Shown here: piece after piece, positions 36,800-48,559 of the stretch
Layout: each line of letters begins with the position of its first letter
How positions within the stretch are numbered: the stretch's first letter is position 1
NCBI GenBank assembly: GCA_037127255.1
Contig: JBANSL010000013.1
Coordinates: forward strand, 26,383,688-26,447,687
Length of the DNA: 64,000 nt
Origin: Persicaria tinctoria
Lineage: Eukaryota > Streptophyta > Magnoliopsida > Caryophyllales > Polygonaceae
Direction of reading: 5' to 3'
Translations under genes and position numbers: made by a program
The notes under the pieces: model-generated
Told to the model about the DNA's origin: nothing
Seen by the model: only the letters and a program-made list of their open reading frames with translations
Databases searched by the model: none

Positions 36800-37730
36800 T
36801 AAGCTTTTCCTTCTTGCCTTCCCCCTTGCCTTGGCAAGTTCTACTGACCCCTCCCTCGGCTTACTGGCGGCCCTAACCTCCGGAAAAGCTACCACCGTCT
36901 CCCCTACTGTCCTCCTCCGAGGAAAACGCATTACCGACGCTAACAAAAAGGAAAGAAAGCTAGGTCCTCTGCATTAATTGAACGCCTCCAACCGGCCAAG
37001 GAATTTATTGCTCACCACCGACCACGCCTTTTCCTTCCTAGTTCATCTCCCCCAAATTTTAATCGTCTTTCAAAAGCGGTTCTGATCCTTCTTAGTGGTC
37101 CTCCGCCGCTGGCGGTGGCACCCAGGGCGGTGCCGGGCCGGATTCCCCCATCCTCTCCTTCCCTTACGTCCACCACTGTTCGCAAACTAGCTGTTACCTC
37201 TATTAGCAACTAGCCGTTACACCTACCAACGGTCACCAAATTTTCAAATTCCAAAGTTTGACCAAGTTTGACCTTACTTCCCTAGCCACCACTGACGGAC
37301 TCTTCTGACGTCCCTCCGGCGCCGGCCAACCACCTCGTCCACACATTTCCAACCTTCCTCTTTCACTTCCTCTTTTCTCCTCCCCTACCTGCTTTCCCGT
37401 CTCCCTCACTTCAAATCGCGTACTAGTGAACAGTGGGTACTAATACAATTCCCGGCCGGGAGCCGCCACCAAGCTCCCTTCTACAAAATTGATCCTGGTA
37501 TCTTTCTTCCCTCCACCCTACCCCTCCGCACCCTTACAAATTTAGGCTTTGGATTACTGTGGTCAAAAGCCCCATTTCGGGCTAGGGTTTTGCGAAAACA
37601 ACTTCGCCCATCGCCAATCCTAGAAGAAGGTTCTTCACAACCAGTCTCCGGAGAAATTGAGCTCGGATTCTGAATCCCCTCCCGCTTCTCTACCTCGGGC
37701 CCTACCAATTTGGAAAACAAATGACAGAAT

Positions 37731-40406
37731 TTGAAACCCCCAATAACTAGGGTTCGCACTGCCAAAGGAAGTTCAAGGTTTGAAGCGACGATGAATAAGG
37801 ACCTATCACCTGGGTCTGTCCGACGAACTTTCAAGCAGGATGACCTTGCAAAGGTCAGAGCAACCTGCCTCACACCAACACCAATTGCAGCAGCGTCGGA
37901 AGCCAGTTCTCCCTCGAAGATGACGGTACTGGGTTTCCTGCCTAAAAGCAACTCCATCGCTCAGAGAACGATAGCTACACAGGACAAAGAGGACGCTTCC
38001 CTCCCCCCAGGTTCTTCCCCCCCTAACATTTTCACTCCTTACCGACACCCAGAGGTACGCAACTCTTCTCCCCTTCCCCCGGAGCTGGCCGGGTCCTCTA
38101 GGATAGATTCTGATGTGCAAAAGATCCCTTTGGAGGGACATTATGCTGAATCTGTGGTAATGAAGATCCCAATGGAGGGACACATTTCTTCTTCTTCTAT
38201 GTGTTCTACTGCAAATCCTAATATGCATTTAAATGGTCAAAAGATCCCTAAGGAGGGACAACAAGGTGTTTATCCTAGTGATATCTCTGTGAATGAGAAG
38301 GTTGTAGGGCAAAACTCTGAACTGCATGAACATACCACTACCCCCCCTCCTCCTGTGACTGAAGTGGCACAACCAGAGCTGAGTGTGGTCACCCTGCCAG
38401 ATATTGGAGCTTCTGCTACAAATCCTGAACTTCAAAAAGAGGGACTGATTCCAGATTCAGTAGTTTGCAATCAAGGTAGCAAGGATGGTAACCCAACAGA
38501 CGAACCCTCTGTTGAAGCGAATGGCAGTACCAGATTGATGAGTAACCCCTCTCCCCCGCCTATTTCTTCCCCCAACAGCGACCCCACCCCATCTGAAGCC
38601 TATAGGAAAACCAAACCCTCTAATGAACCTCAAGGAGCTCAAAAAAACCCGACCCTCTCCCAGTCTAGTACCCCTCTCCCCCAAGGGGCATGGGCTACAG
38701 GTCCACTGCTGCCTTCCAAGATCAACAGAGTCAGAGGTTATAAACTGGAGCAGCAATTGTCTGGAGTTGGAGACACTGTGAAGGCTTCCAAGGATGATAA
38801 GATCAGCTTAGAGGAAGCCTGGGGTTTCTCACTGGTTGGATATGTTGTTGGGAGGTTTCCTGGTTTCAAGACTATAGAGAAACTTACAGAGCAATGGCCA
38901 AAGCACCTGTACAATGCCCAAGGGGGTTGGTTGATGTTCAGATTCTTCTCAGAGGAGGACAGAGATTCAGTCCTGGCTAAGGGGCCTATTGCAGGACCAG
39001 GGTATACACTTTTACTTAAGTGTGTGCCTCCTAGGTTCACCTTTGACAAAGCTCTTTTCTCCACCCTGCCTATCTGGATAAGAATTTATAAGTTGCCCAC
39101 GGAATACTGGACTCCTACCATGCTACAGAAGATTGCTACCAAGATTGGTGAACCTATAATGACTGATAGATTTACTGAACAGAGGACAAAACAGCTCTAT
39201 GCTCGAATACTAGTTGATATGGACTGTTCTGCAGAGCTCAAGAAAATGATCACTATAGAATTTGATGATGAGCCTGATCTGGTGTGTTTTATAGACTACG
39301 AGAATCTTCCTCCTAGGTGTAATAGTTGTTACACTTATGGACATGAGACTCTGAGATGCCCAGTAGCAAGGATTGGTTCAAAAGATCAAAGGAAAATAGC
39401 TTACACTGAGAAAGGGAACTCCTCTCGTGGGGTGAACCCCAACACAACTCTCACCCCTCCGCCCTCCCAAAACCAAACCTCCTCTCCTGCCCCCACTACC
39501 TCTAACCCTCTTCCTCACCCCCAGGAACCTAGATCTGACCCTCTCCCTCACCCACAAAGCTCCATTCTTGGCCCTCTCCCTGACCCTCTCCGTCCTTCTC
39601 CCCACCCTACCTCCTCTCAAGTAGAGGATCCTCCGGACCCTACTTCTGGTTCACAGTCTTTCAAACCTCCCTCCTCCAATCTAGACTCTTCTACCCACCA
39701 CCAAAGCCAGGAAACTTCATCCTCTCTCCCCTCCTCCATTACCTCACCTCCAACCCAAGATAGGATCCCCTTTAGATCCTCTCCTTCCATCTCTTCTTCT
39801 ACCAGAAACAAGGTAAAATCATCCCTTTTCTCACCCTTAAACAGAATCCACCAGACCTATCAGAGAAGGAAGGCCTCCTCCCCCCCTCCTGCAAGAGTTG
39901 TAGATCTCCAAGGGACTCAAAACTTATGCAGGGAAGCATCAAAGAAACACGAGATGGAAATGAGGAACATTGAGATGAGAAGAGAAGCTGAACTAAAGAA
40001 GAAGAAGAAGGTCACCTTTGCAGAGCAGAACAGATTTGAGATTCTTTCAGGAATGGAACAGATGGAGGATGATCAGGACAGAGCTACTAAAGATGCAGAA
40101 CACAGCCAAATGGAAAAGAATAACCCAAAAGAGAGAGGTAAGACAGGCCAGAAACAACACACATCAGAAGGAGAGCAAATGGAAGTTAGGAGAAGCAGTA
40201 GACTGAACAAAGGTAATGCACATGCCCCTCAATCGTCAGAGAAAGAGACAGACCCTCAAGGGAGTGACATTGACTCGAAAGGAGAAGGTATAGAAAGAGA
40301 ACATAAGGATACTGTCTTGGGAATGAAATATTGGCCAGGAAATGGTAATGAGGAAGGGCAGATGATAGACAAAGGGCCAGGCACCCTTCCAAAAAACAGT
40401 CGATGA
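37731..40406 (+). CDS. L1 ORF1: DUF4283 RNA-binding domain and CCHC zinc knuckle
   Basis: 891 aa with an uninterrupted frame. About residues 340-530 form a DUF4283-like domain (SLEEAWGFSLVGYVVGRFPG, GGWLMFRF, PIWIRIYKLPTEYW, KIGEPI). A zinc knuckle of the CX2CX4HX4C type follows (CNSCYTYGHETLRC, about residue 545). The remainder is a Pro/Ser-rich linker and a charged C-terminus with Lys/Glu runs. In plant L1s this protein binds the element's RNA to form the retrotransposition particle. The start is the first Met; a later Met (37791) is also possible. Its stop overlaps the ORF2 start (ATGA). Confidence 0.88.
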   Translation: MKPPITRVRTAKGSSRFEATMNKDLSPGSVRRTFKQDDLAKVRATCLTPTPIAAASEASSPSKMTVLGFLPKSNSIAQRTIATQDKEDASLPPGSSPPNIFTPYRHPEVRNSSPLPPELAGSSRIDSDVQKIPLEGHYAESVVMKIPMEGHISSSSMCSTANPNMHLNGQKIPKEGQQGVYPSDISVNEKVVGQNSELHEHTTTPPPPVTEVAQPELSVVTLPDIGASATNPELQKEGLIPDSVVCNQGSKDGNPTDEPSVEANGSTRLMSNPSPPPISSPNSDPTPSEAYRKTKPSNEPQGAQKNPTLSQSSTPLPQGAWATGPLLPSKINRVRGYKLEQQLSGVGDTVKASKDDKISLEEAWGFSLVGYVVGRFPGFKTIEKLTEQWPKHLYNAQGGWLMFRFFSEEDRDSVLAKGPIAGPGYTLLLKCVPPRFTFDKALFSTLPIWIRIYKLPTEYWTPTMLQKIATKIGEPIMTDRFTEQRTKQLYARILVDMDCSAELKKMITIEFDDEPDLVCFIDYENLPPRCNSCYTYGHETLRCPVARIGSKDQRKIAYTEKGNSSRGVNPNTTLTPPPSQNQTSSPAPTTSNPLPHPQEPRSDPLPHPQSSILGPLPDPLRPSPHPTSSQVEDPPDPTSGSQSFKPPSSNLDSSTHHQSQETSSSLPSSITSPPTQDRIPFRSSPSISSSTRNKVKSSLFSPLNRIHQTYQRRKASSPPPARVVDLQGTQNLCREASKKHEMEMRNIEMRREAELKKKKKVTFAEQNRFEILSGMEQMEDDQDRATKDAEHSQMEKNNPKERGKTGQKQHTSEGEQMEVRRSSRLNKGNAHAPQSSEKETDPQGSDIDSKGEGIEREHKDTVLGMKYWPGNGNEEGQMIDKGPGTLPKNSR

Positions 40407-43400
40407 TTATAGCATCATGGAACATAAGGGGTTTCAACAGCTCCCCTAAGCATAAAGCTGTGAGACGGTTCTTACTGGAGAGAAATATATCCTTTATAGG
40501 ATTAGTGGAGACTAAATTGGATCACAGGAAACTGGAGGACATAATGAGCAAAAGTTTCAGTCAATGGAGATATCTTCATAACTTTGATTACAGTGAAGCT
40601 GGTAGGATTGTGATAATATGGGACCCCTTGAGGGTGGATTTCCAACTTAAATTGACCACTGATCAGATGATAAGTGGCATAATCAAGTGCAAGATCACTG
40701 GAAAGGCTTTTAACATAGCACAAGTTTATGGACTGCATACAGTGGTAAATAGAAGGGCATTGTGGAATGACTTGATTGTGGAGAATAACATCCGACAGGG
40801 ACCTTGGTTAGTTCAAGGAGACTTTAATGCCATCATGAGATCATGCGAGAGGAAAAATGGAGCAAATGGAGCAACAGTGACTGCTTATGAGATTGCTGAT
40901 TTGTGGGAACTTTGTGCAGAACTGGGATTAAGAGATGCAGTGAGTGCAGGCCAAGACCACACATGGTTTAAAGGAAATAAATTGACTAAGATAGACAGGG
41001 TTATGGTAAATGGATGTTGGGACACTTCAAGCTTTTATTGTAAGGCTACCTTCCTCCTACCTAAAGCCTATTGTGATCACTGTCAGGTGTTGGTGGAAGT
41101 ACTGGAACAACAGCAGAGGAAAAAGGGGTCGTTCAAATATTTTAATATGTGGAGCCATCACGAGGAATTTCAACAACTTATAGAGGATAACTGGAGGTAT
41201 AATGGGTGGGGAACTGAGCAATTCCTACTATGTAAAAAGATACAAAACCTCAAGAAGCCTTTACAGCAGCTAAACAAATCTCAGTTCTCCAACATCAATG
41301 ACAGAGCCAAAGCTGCTAAGATGGAGTATGAAACTGCTTTTCAGGCTTTAAGAGATGACCCAGACTCCCAAGACGTGCTCATGAATATGGAAAATGCAAA
41401 GAAAAAGGCTAGACGCTTAAGAGATCCTGAATTTAGATTTAATTCCCAACTTGCCAAGGCTAAACATACCTTTCAAGGTGACAAATGTACCTCCTACTTT
41501 CACGGCCTAATGAAGAAGAATATGAGACGAAACCACATTTGCTCACTAATGAAAGATGATGGTAGAGAGACACTATCCCTGGAGGAAGTTGCACAGCAGT
41601 TTGAATCCTTCTATAAAAGCTTAATGGGATCAGATAAGAACACGGAGGAGGTGGACCTGAGATACATAAGAGAGGGTGGAGCCCTGCTAAATGATGACAG
41701 ACACGAAGAGCTCGTCAAATCAGTTTCTCCACAAGAAATCAAGGAAGCTCTCCGGGGAATTGGGGATGAAAAATCTCCTGGACCCGATGGCTTTACTTCT
41801 AAATTCTTCAAGGATACTTGGGGTACTACTGGGGAGCAACTCACCAGTGCTGTTCAGGAGTTCTTCAGATCAGGCAGCCTCTTAAAGCAAATAAACCACA
41901 CTTCCATATCTTTAATTGCTAAAACTGATAATGCCAACAAAGTGGGAGACTTTAGGCCTATATCCTGTTGCAATGTCACATATAAAGTAATCTCTAAAAT
42001 CCTTGCTAATAGGTTAAGCCATGTTCTTAAAAGCATCATCTCCCCAGCCAAATAGGTTTCATAGAAGGCAGAATTATGAGTGAGAATATTATGTTGCTCC
42101 AAGAGCTTATTAGGAAATACACTAGGAAGAGAATTAGCCCAAGATGTATCCTAAACCTGGATCTAAAAAAAGCCTATGATACAATATCTTGGTCCTTCAT
42201 TGAACAAATGCTTTTCCACCTGAATTTCCCCCATATCTTTATCAAATGGATTCTGGAATGTGTCTGTTCCACTTCTTTCTCTATCAATGTCAATGGTTGT
42301 TTGCAGGGTTACTTCCTTGGTAAAAGGGGGCTACGGCAAGGGGATCCTATATCCCCCTTAATATTTGTGTTATCAGTGGATTACTTGTCAAGAGTGCTGC
42401 AGTGCAAAACCAGGCTTCCAGCTTTTAAATTCCACCCTAAGTGTAAGTTATTGCAAGTATCTCACCTTGCCTATGCAGATGACCTCGTTCTACTCTCTAG
42501 AGGAGACAGAAGCTCTATAACTATCCTACTAGATGCACTTGACCACTTCTCCGCAGTGTCAGGACTAGAGGTAAGTCCTACCAAATCCTCATACTTTGTA
42601 GCAGGTGTCAAGGAAGAAGATAGAGCCTTTCTGGCCTCAAGGTCAGGCTTTACTCAGGGAGTCTTCCCCTTTAAGTACCTAGGAATACCTATATCTTCAG
42701 GGAGGTTAACACTCTCACAATTCTCCCCCTTCTTAGATAAGATTTTGGCTAACATAAGCTATTGGAATACCAAGACACTTTCTTATGCAGGAAAAGTGGA
42801 ATTAATTAGAGCTGTGCTCCAAGGGATTCAAGCTTTCTGGCTTTCAATACTACCATCCCCCTCCACTCTCGTTCATAAAATCAATAGCCTTTGTGCAAAG
42901 TTCCTTTGGAAATCTCATAGGATTAGATGGAGTGATGTCTGCTTGCCAAAGGAGGAGGGTGGACTAGGCTTGAAAGACCTCAAGAGCTGGAATACAGCCT
43001 TTCTCTCGAGACTCCTATGGGACATCATAAGGAAAAAGGACAGCATATGGATAAAATGGATACATCATCAGTACATACAACCAGGGAGTATTTGGAGCTG
43101 GAATGTTCACAGGAAAAATGATTCTCCTCTCATTAAGAAAATCCTATCTATTAGAGATGACTTGTTGATTTATGCAGGATCTGAACAGGAAGCTACCCAG
43201 CTCTTAGAATCATGGGTTCAAGGAGGAAAATTTCGAGTGAATGCTGCATATGAACATTTTAGAAGAAAAGCACCAATGCCTCCTTGGACCTCAGTGGTTT
43301 GGGACAACTCCATACTTCCCAAACATGCATTCATCCTGTGGCTAGCAGCTAGAAAGAGGCTTGCCACAAATGACCTCATCAGGTCTAGGGAAGTGAATCT

Positions 43401-43812
43401 AAACTGCCACTTTTGCAACCAAGCAACTGAGTCACATGACCATTTATTTTTTACGTGTAACTACTCCTCTAATGTTTGGTCTCAGGTCAAAAGCTGGCTA
43501 GGCATTTGGAGAGGAATGAGCTCCCTAAGCAGTGGTCTAAAATGGATGAAAAAGGAGGCACGTGGTAGGAGCTGGCAATCTAAGGCCAAAAGAATATCCC
43601 TTGCTGCAACAGTCTACCACCTTTGGAAGGCTCGCAATGAAAAGCTGTTTGAAAACATAACCAAAAGCCCAGAGGAAGTCACACGTTTGATCAAGATTCA
43701 TGTCTTCGGCTTCCTATCCCATGAGCACTCCCTTCACTTCACCTCAGCGGATACCTTACAAGAGGGCTTGCTGCCTAGCCTCGGTGACCCCTCCTCTAGC
43801 TTAAATGAATGA
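40403..43812 (+). pseudogene. L1 ORF2: endonuclease and reverse transcriptase, one frameshift
   Basis: ORF2 starts at the ATGA overlap. AP-type endonuclease to about 41100 (ASWNIRGFNS, VETKLD, QGDFNAIM, IDRVMVNG, YCDHC). Reverse transcriptase from 41760 (EKSPGPDGF, RPISCCN), continued after the break (LDLKKAYDTISW, LRQGDPISP, AYADDLVLL). zf-RVT near 43390 (NCHFCNQ, HLFFTC). No RNase H. The frame ends at a TAG (42053-42055) and continues in another frame; loss of one base near 42044 explains it, since the expected S/N-Q-x-GFIEGR block lies across the point. Otherwise intact. The enzyme nicks target DNA and copies the RNA in place. Confidence 0.9.
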
Positions 43813-44270
43813 AGTTCAATGGAGACATAATGCTGAAGAAAAGCGGCTAAAGAATGATGTCTTTCCGTTAACTTTCAAAGGCTATTTTGATTAGAAGCTT
43901 CGGCTAGTTCATGGATACCCCTTTTTGATGTAACAAGCTTTAAGTAATAGGGTTCCATTTAATGCTTCAGGTGTGCTAAGGTTGTGGTAGGATAAGACCC
44001 TTGATGGCTGAGCCGAAGGGGGTTTTAGTCTTTCACAACCTTAGGGTGCGGGCCCGACTTCGGATAGCCTTGGCTTGACGAGAAAGGGGTTGCACCGAAC
44101 CTATGAGTTCAACACACCTTATGGATTGGGGTCCCTTAAAACCAGATCCCATGATTTTGATGCCCCTAGCAAGTGGACCTAGAACACTAGTCCCCCTTGC
44201 AAGTCCTTTGTATATATTCTATCCCAAATTTTAATATATTTTAACCCTTAAAATCAAAAAAAAAAACATC

Positions 44271-45540
44271 CTAGAAAATATGTTGATTTTAAAATTTCTT
44301 GTTTTTGACACCTGATGCTGCCCCATGAAAACAGCGTCTCTTGCCATTTTGAGAAAGTAACATTATCCGATAAAGACTTGGGATTTATTTTGGTCGACGA
44401 AGGGCAAAACAATGTTCAAAAACTTATTTTGTGCAAAACTTCTAGGGAATTGGGTTAAACAAGGCAAGAACAACCACTAGGCTTGTCATATCTACTTCGT
44501 CACTCAGTTCAAACCTTCAAACAGAGTACATGGCAATGCAGGAGACCACATGGTACAACAACAAGATTATAAAGATGATGCTATATAGCCAATATATACA
44601 AGGCAACTCAACAGTCAAAACGATGCTAATACCAATAGTTTCTTATAGTTCTAATAAAAAGAGAAGTGAATAACGCATTCCACTATCCAAATTTCTCAAT
44701 GAAATTCCAATTCTTTTAATATTTAAAAAAACAAGAAAATAAATAAGACTAGTTCATCTACATCATTTTGGAACTGCTTCTGAACTAAGCAAACAGAAAA
44801 TGCGACAATAAGAACTCTGCTTCTGGATCAGAACATCATTTCTAAACAAACAAGAAAAAAGACATGAATCCTGAAAGATCTAGTGAAAATGTAAAATTGC
44901 AGCAGAATCGCCACTTTAAGCAACCGTGATAGAGTTCAATCCTATAAACACAAATGAGACGCGAAAAGAAAGAGAAGATAGCCAAATTAGATAGCAATTC
45001 AAACATTGAAACCCTGAACCTAGTCCACCTGCAATACATACGATCCCGCATGTCAAAGGACCCCCTCAAGGACCAATTCAAAGAAAAACCGGAAGAATCC
45101 CAAATCAGATAGCAAATTTAAGCATGGAAACCCTAAGAACAAGCTGATCAGCTGTGTATTTGACTCCGCGAGTGAAACAACCACCTCTGAAACCATTCCA
45201 CGATCAAATCGAATTCACAACCAATAAAAGCAATGGGAAAGCAAATGTCAGTCAAAAGCAACTGACACAAAAGCTTGAGATTTGGGGGAAAATGAAAAGC
45301 GTACATGTGCAGGACAATGGACGGGGGGACGAGCAAGGCGGCGCAGTGGCGGGCGACGGTTGCCGCGGCCGCCGGCGGTTGATTCGGTCCGTTCGGCGGT
45401 GGGGGGAGAGAGAGGGGAAGAGTTTGGGTTTGAAGAGTGCGAAGGTTTACCAGCCAAGACCAGTACAGAGTTGAGAGCCTGGATTAGTTGTTTCCTTTTT
45501 CTTTTCTTTTTTGTTTCTTACCTTCTTCCGAGATTTTCCT
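44271..45540 (-). promoter_or_regulatory. Candidate FURRY first (non-coding) exon and promoter
   Basis: No protein domain is found. Read on the minus strand, 45480-45130 is a GC- and CT-rich stretch (CTCTTCCCCTCTCTCTCCCC, CCGCCGGCGGCCG), then AGGGTTT motifs and T-rich sequence, which is the look of a plant leader and first intron. It fits the need for an upstream leader exon of FURRY. If so, the gene's 5' UTR intron spans ~9 kb and holds the L1. This is inference from composition and position only. Confidence 0.4.
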
Positions 45541-45690
45541 TTTAGGTACTGGTAATTGTTACGGTACGGAGTAGTATTACTGTACTTTAAAATTACGAGG
45601 AAATGAAAATTCTAAGGGTGTGTTCCGTAGCGGATTGTGGGGAGGTTGTGGAGATTCTCTCAAAATACGAAAAAAGCTTTTAGGTTTGGA

Positions 45691-47223
45691 CTAGTGTTAT
45701 GCCCGTGCTACGCACGGTTTCAACAATTATACTTATTTAACATATTTAGATTTTTTCTTTACCTTGCACTGTTAGAATATAAAATGTTTTAAATAAAATG
45801 TCATCCATATAAACATATCCTAAAAATAACTAAGTAACAAATGGGCTCCGGTAGTTTCCCATGTGATGATGCATCCCCGGCCTCTTGATGGGTGAAGTTT
45901 TGACCCTCCGATCTATTTAGCCTAGCAATAGCTAGAGGAAATGTCCTTGTGAGATCGAGAATCATGGACATCCTCTAGCACTTTGAGTTGTACTATTGCA
46001 TACACGTCTTCATAGCAATCAACCAAGTGGCAGATGAAATTGTGCAACTAAGGCGCATATGGACCATGACGTTGTTATGTCGCACACAAAACTCCTTTGC
46101 CCTCGTCAGGAGTACTTCTTTCACATCACAATACTTGTTCTTCTAATAATTTTCACACTTTTTAAAGAGATTAAAATAAAAAGAATAATACTCCATCCGG
46201 TCCAAAATAAACGATGTTTTAGAGTTTTACGCGCAAATTAAGAAACCACTTAATTATTACTTCCACCTTTAAATACCCTATTAAATACTATTTTTAATCC
46301 CCCATCACATTTATTATACACAAATATAATTGGTTAAGCAAAAAAAAAGTACAACTTATATTGATATTAGTGCAAAAGTTAAAAATAGGGTAATTATTAC
46401 CTCTAAAACATAAAATATTGTTGATTAAATTTCAGCTCCTAAAACATCAAATATTTCCGACCGGAGGGAGTAGTAATTATGTTTTTTTAGCAATTTTGAT
46501 TTTCAATACATCAAATATATAAGATAAAAATCAAATTGTCTAATGAACAAAAGAGAAGGATATGAGAAGTTGAAATTTTAATGAAATATTGTGAGAAATC
46601 AAAACTAAAAACAAAATTTGAATGTTTGAATGTTAAATATATCGAGAAGGATAAAGTCCTTATGTCAATCATAATTATAATTTTAAGTATAGAACAAATG
46701 TATAGATTAAAATGTGACTTACGTATATTCAAAGTTTAAGAAAATGTTAATTCAATTCATTTCAAACAATTTAGTTTTTAGAGGTTTTAATATATTAAAA
46801 TCACCCCTTAAACATATATAGTTAAATTATTTTTTAAATATAATTCACCTAATTAAATGAAGTTAAAACAAAATTTAAATAAAATATTAAAACATTTAAA
46901 AATAGTATGATATATATTATCTTCAACGACTCGTGCAAATAATATTTAAGTGATATAAATAATATATTTTCCAACTATATCTTTTTAAATTTAACTTAAT
47001 TAAATTTGAATAATATTATATGATGAAAGGATGATTACCAATTATAAAAATTTGGCAAGTATTCAATGTATTATATGAGTGGAAAATTTATAATAGTAAT
47101 AAAATGGTATAATCCAAAATTAAACCAAGGCAAGATATAAATGGATAAAGGTTTTGGAGGGAAAACTTTTAATATGGTTACGACATGTGTCCTAAATAGT
47201 TTCTACTTTAGTATTGTTTAGGA
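45691..47223 (-). mobile_element. Non-autonomous Helitron (minus orientation)
   Basis: Read on the minus strand it begins TCCTAAACAATACTAAAGTAG at 47223 after an A, and ends ...CACTAG at 45691 before a T, with the hairpin CCGTGCGTAGCACGG about 10 bases before the end. The hairpin core is identical to that of the Helitron at 13820. The 1533-bp body is AT-rich, has no RepHel coding, and contains a Stowaway-type MITE. Confidence 0.7.
46191..46470. mobile_element. Stowaway-type MITE inside the Helitron
   Basis: 280 bp with termini CTCCATCCGGTC and GACCGGAGGGAG, TA on both sides (46189-46190, 46471-46472), and matching subterminal blocks (GATGTTTTAG with CTAAAACATC-like). Its interior differs from the 237-bp family at 16949 and 25325, so it is a different family. 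Confidence 0.8.
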
Positions 47224-48063
47224 TATGGTGTTCGGCAGGGAGATTGTGGAGAATCGGGGATGGAGATTAGGGAGATTTCATCAGATTATTTCAGAATCTA
47301 CTCTCCCAAGATTGTGGAGATTGTGGTGGGATTTTGGTATTTGAGATCCACAATTGCCCTTCGCCTCTACGCTTCCCCCATTTCAGATCTGAGACGGACG
47401 CAAGAAGAGAGAGAGGAGAGACGCCTGAGAAATCGCGAGTTCGCCACCACCGCCGCCAAGGTAAGCTACAATCCTTCCCTCTCATCTCTTTTACTGGGTT
47501 TCGAAGTCGGTGTGGTGGGGTTTGGGGGTCGACGGCAGAGATCTCCTCCAGGGGAGGCGGTTCTCCAATGGCGAGGTGGGATTTGGGGATGGGAAACTGA
47601 GGACCGCCCTATTCTCCTACCGGCGGCCTCCTTTCTGTCGTGTCCAAGGCCTAGAAGCTCCGGGCATGGCCACCTCCCACCGGCGGCGGAGATCTCCTCT
47701 AGAGGAGGAGGTTATCGACGCTCGAAGGGGGATTTGGGGAGGGGAATGTGACGACCTTCCTAATCTCCTACCGGCAAATTTGGGTCGTGTCCAAGGCTGA
47801 GAATAACCGGGCGGCCACCTCCCACCGACGGCGGTGGAGAATGAATGAAATTGGTTGTTTAATTTTGGGGGTTAATTATTTTGGTGTTTGGTGGCTAATC
47901 TTTGTTCTGAGTCAGTGGAAAATGATTGAAAACGGTTTTGGGAATGAATTACAGTAGGGATTTGCCTCTTTTACAGCTCTACCAGTAGATGTTCTTTGCC
48001 TCTTGTACAGCTGCAATGCTCCAATATATTCATTGTCAATTTGATGTACATTGTATATTTGAA

Positions 48064-48199
48064 TGTTTCAGTTTATAAGCTTTTAGTGTGCTTAGCATGT
48101 TTCAGTTTATAAGCTTTTAGTGTGCTTAGAATGTTTCCCTTTTAAAGCTTGTAGTGTGCTTAGCATGTTTCAGTTTATAAGCTAGTAGTGTGCTTAGCA
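48064..48199. repeat. Four-copy 34-bp minisatellite
   Basis: Units start at 48064, 48098, 48132 and 48166, each TGTTTCAGTTTATAAGC-like and ending GTGTGCTTAG(C/A)A. A second, longer duplication follows: about 70 bp with GTATATGAGTATGTTTC recurs at 48335-48405 and 48474-48541. Confidence 0.9.
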
Positions 48200-48559
48200 T
48201 TTGGAATAGAGACTTGCACAGAACTGAGTTCATTAATAGAGGTTTGTTGCCTCATTTACACCTGCAATGCTCCTATGAATTCATTGTCATGTTGCTTTTG
48301 ATTGTATATTAGTATGTTTAAGTTTCCAAGCTTCAAGTGTGCTTACCATTTCTTTCTTTGTCATGTTTCAGCTTGGCATTGTATATGAGTATGTTTCATA
48401 GGTAGCATTGTTGTACATTATATCATGACTGCAAATGGTGCCTTCTTATTTCGTTTTAAACGTGTTGTTGTCAAGTGTGCTTACCATTTATTTATTTGTC
48501 ATGTCTCAGCTTCACATTGTATATGAGTATGTTTCATAGGTTGTACAATATATCAAGTA

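Larger units (their letters stand above)
36800..44270 (+). mobile_element. Near-complete L1-type LINE
   Basis: A ~7.5-kb element: GC-rich leader (36800-37730), ORF1 (37731-40406), ORF2 (40403-43812 with one frameshift), 3' UTR (43813-44257) and an A-run at 44258-44269. The left boundary is judged from the composition change and is not exact; I found no convincing target duplication. Its orientation is opposite to FURRY. The two long ORFs make it the best-preserved autonomous element in the window. Confidence 0.85.

Noticed and set aside
37481..37957. Minus frame opposite the L1 leader
   Set aside because: Shadow of GC-rich leader and ORF1; no domain.
44256..44300. Target duplication AAAATATG for the L1 (compare ~36750)
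   Set aside because: The short match is offset from both the A-run and the composition boundary, and could be chance in AT-rich DNA.
47260..47751. 163-aa plus frame in the composite element
   Set aside because: Arg/Gly-rich product of GC-rich repeats with a splice-like GGTAAG inside; no recognisable domain.
48064..48199. 34-bp repeats resembling an array
   Set aside because: Units are contiguous without spacers in plant DNA, so a minisatellite and not a CRISPR array.
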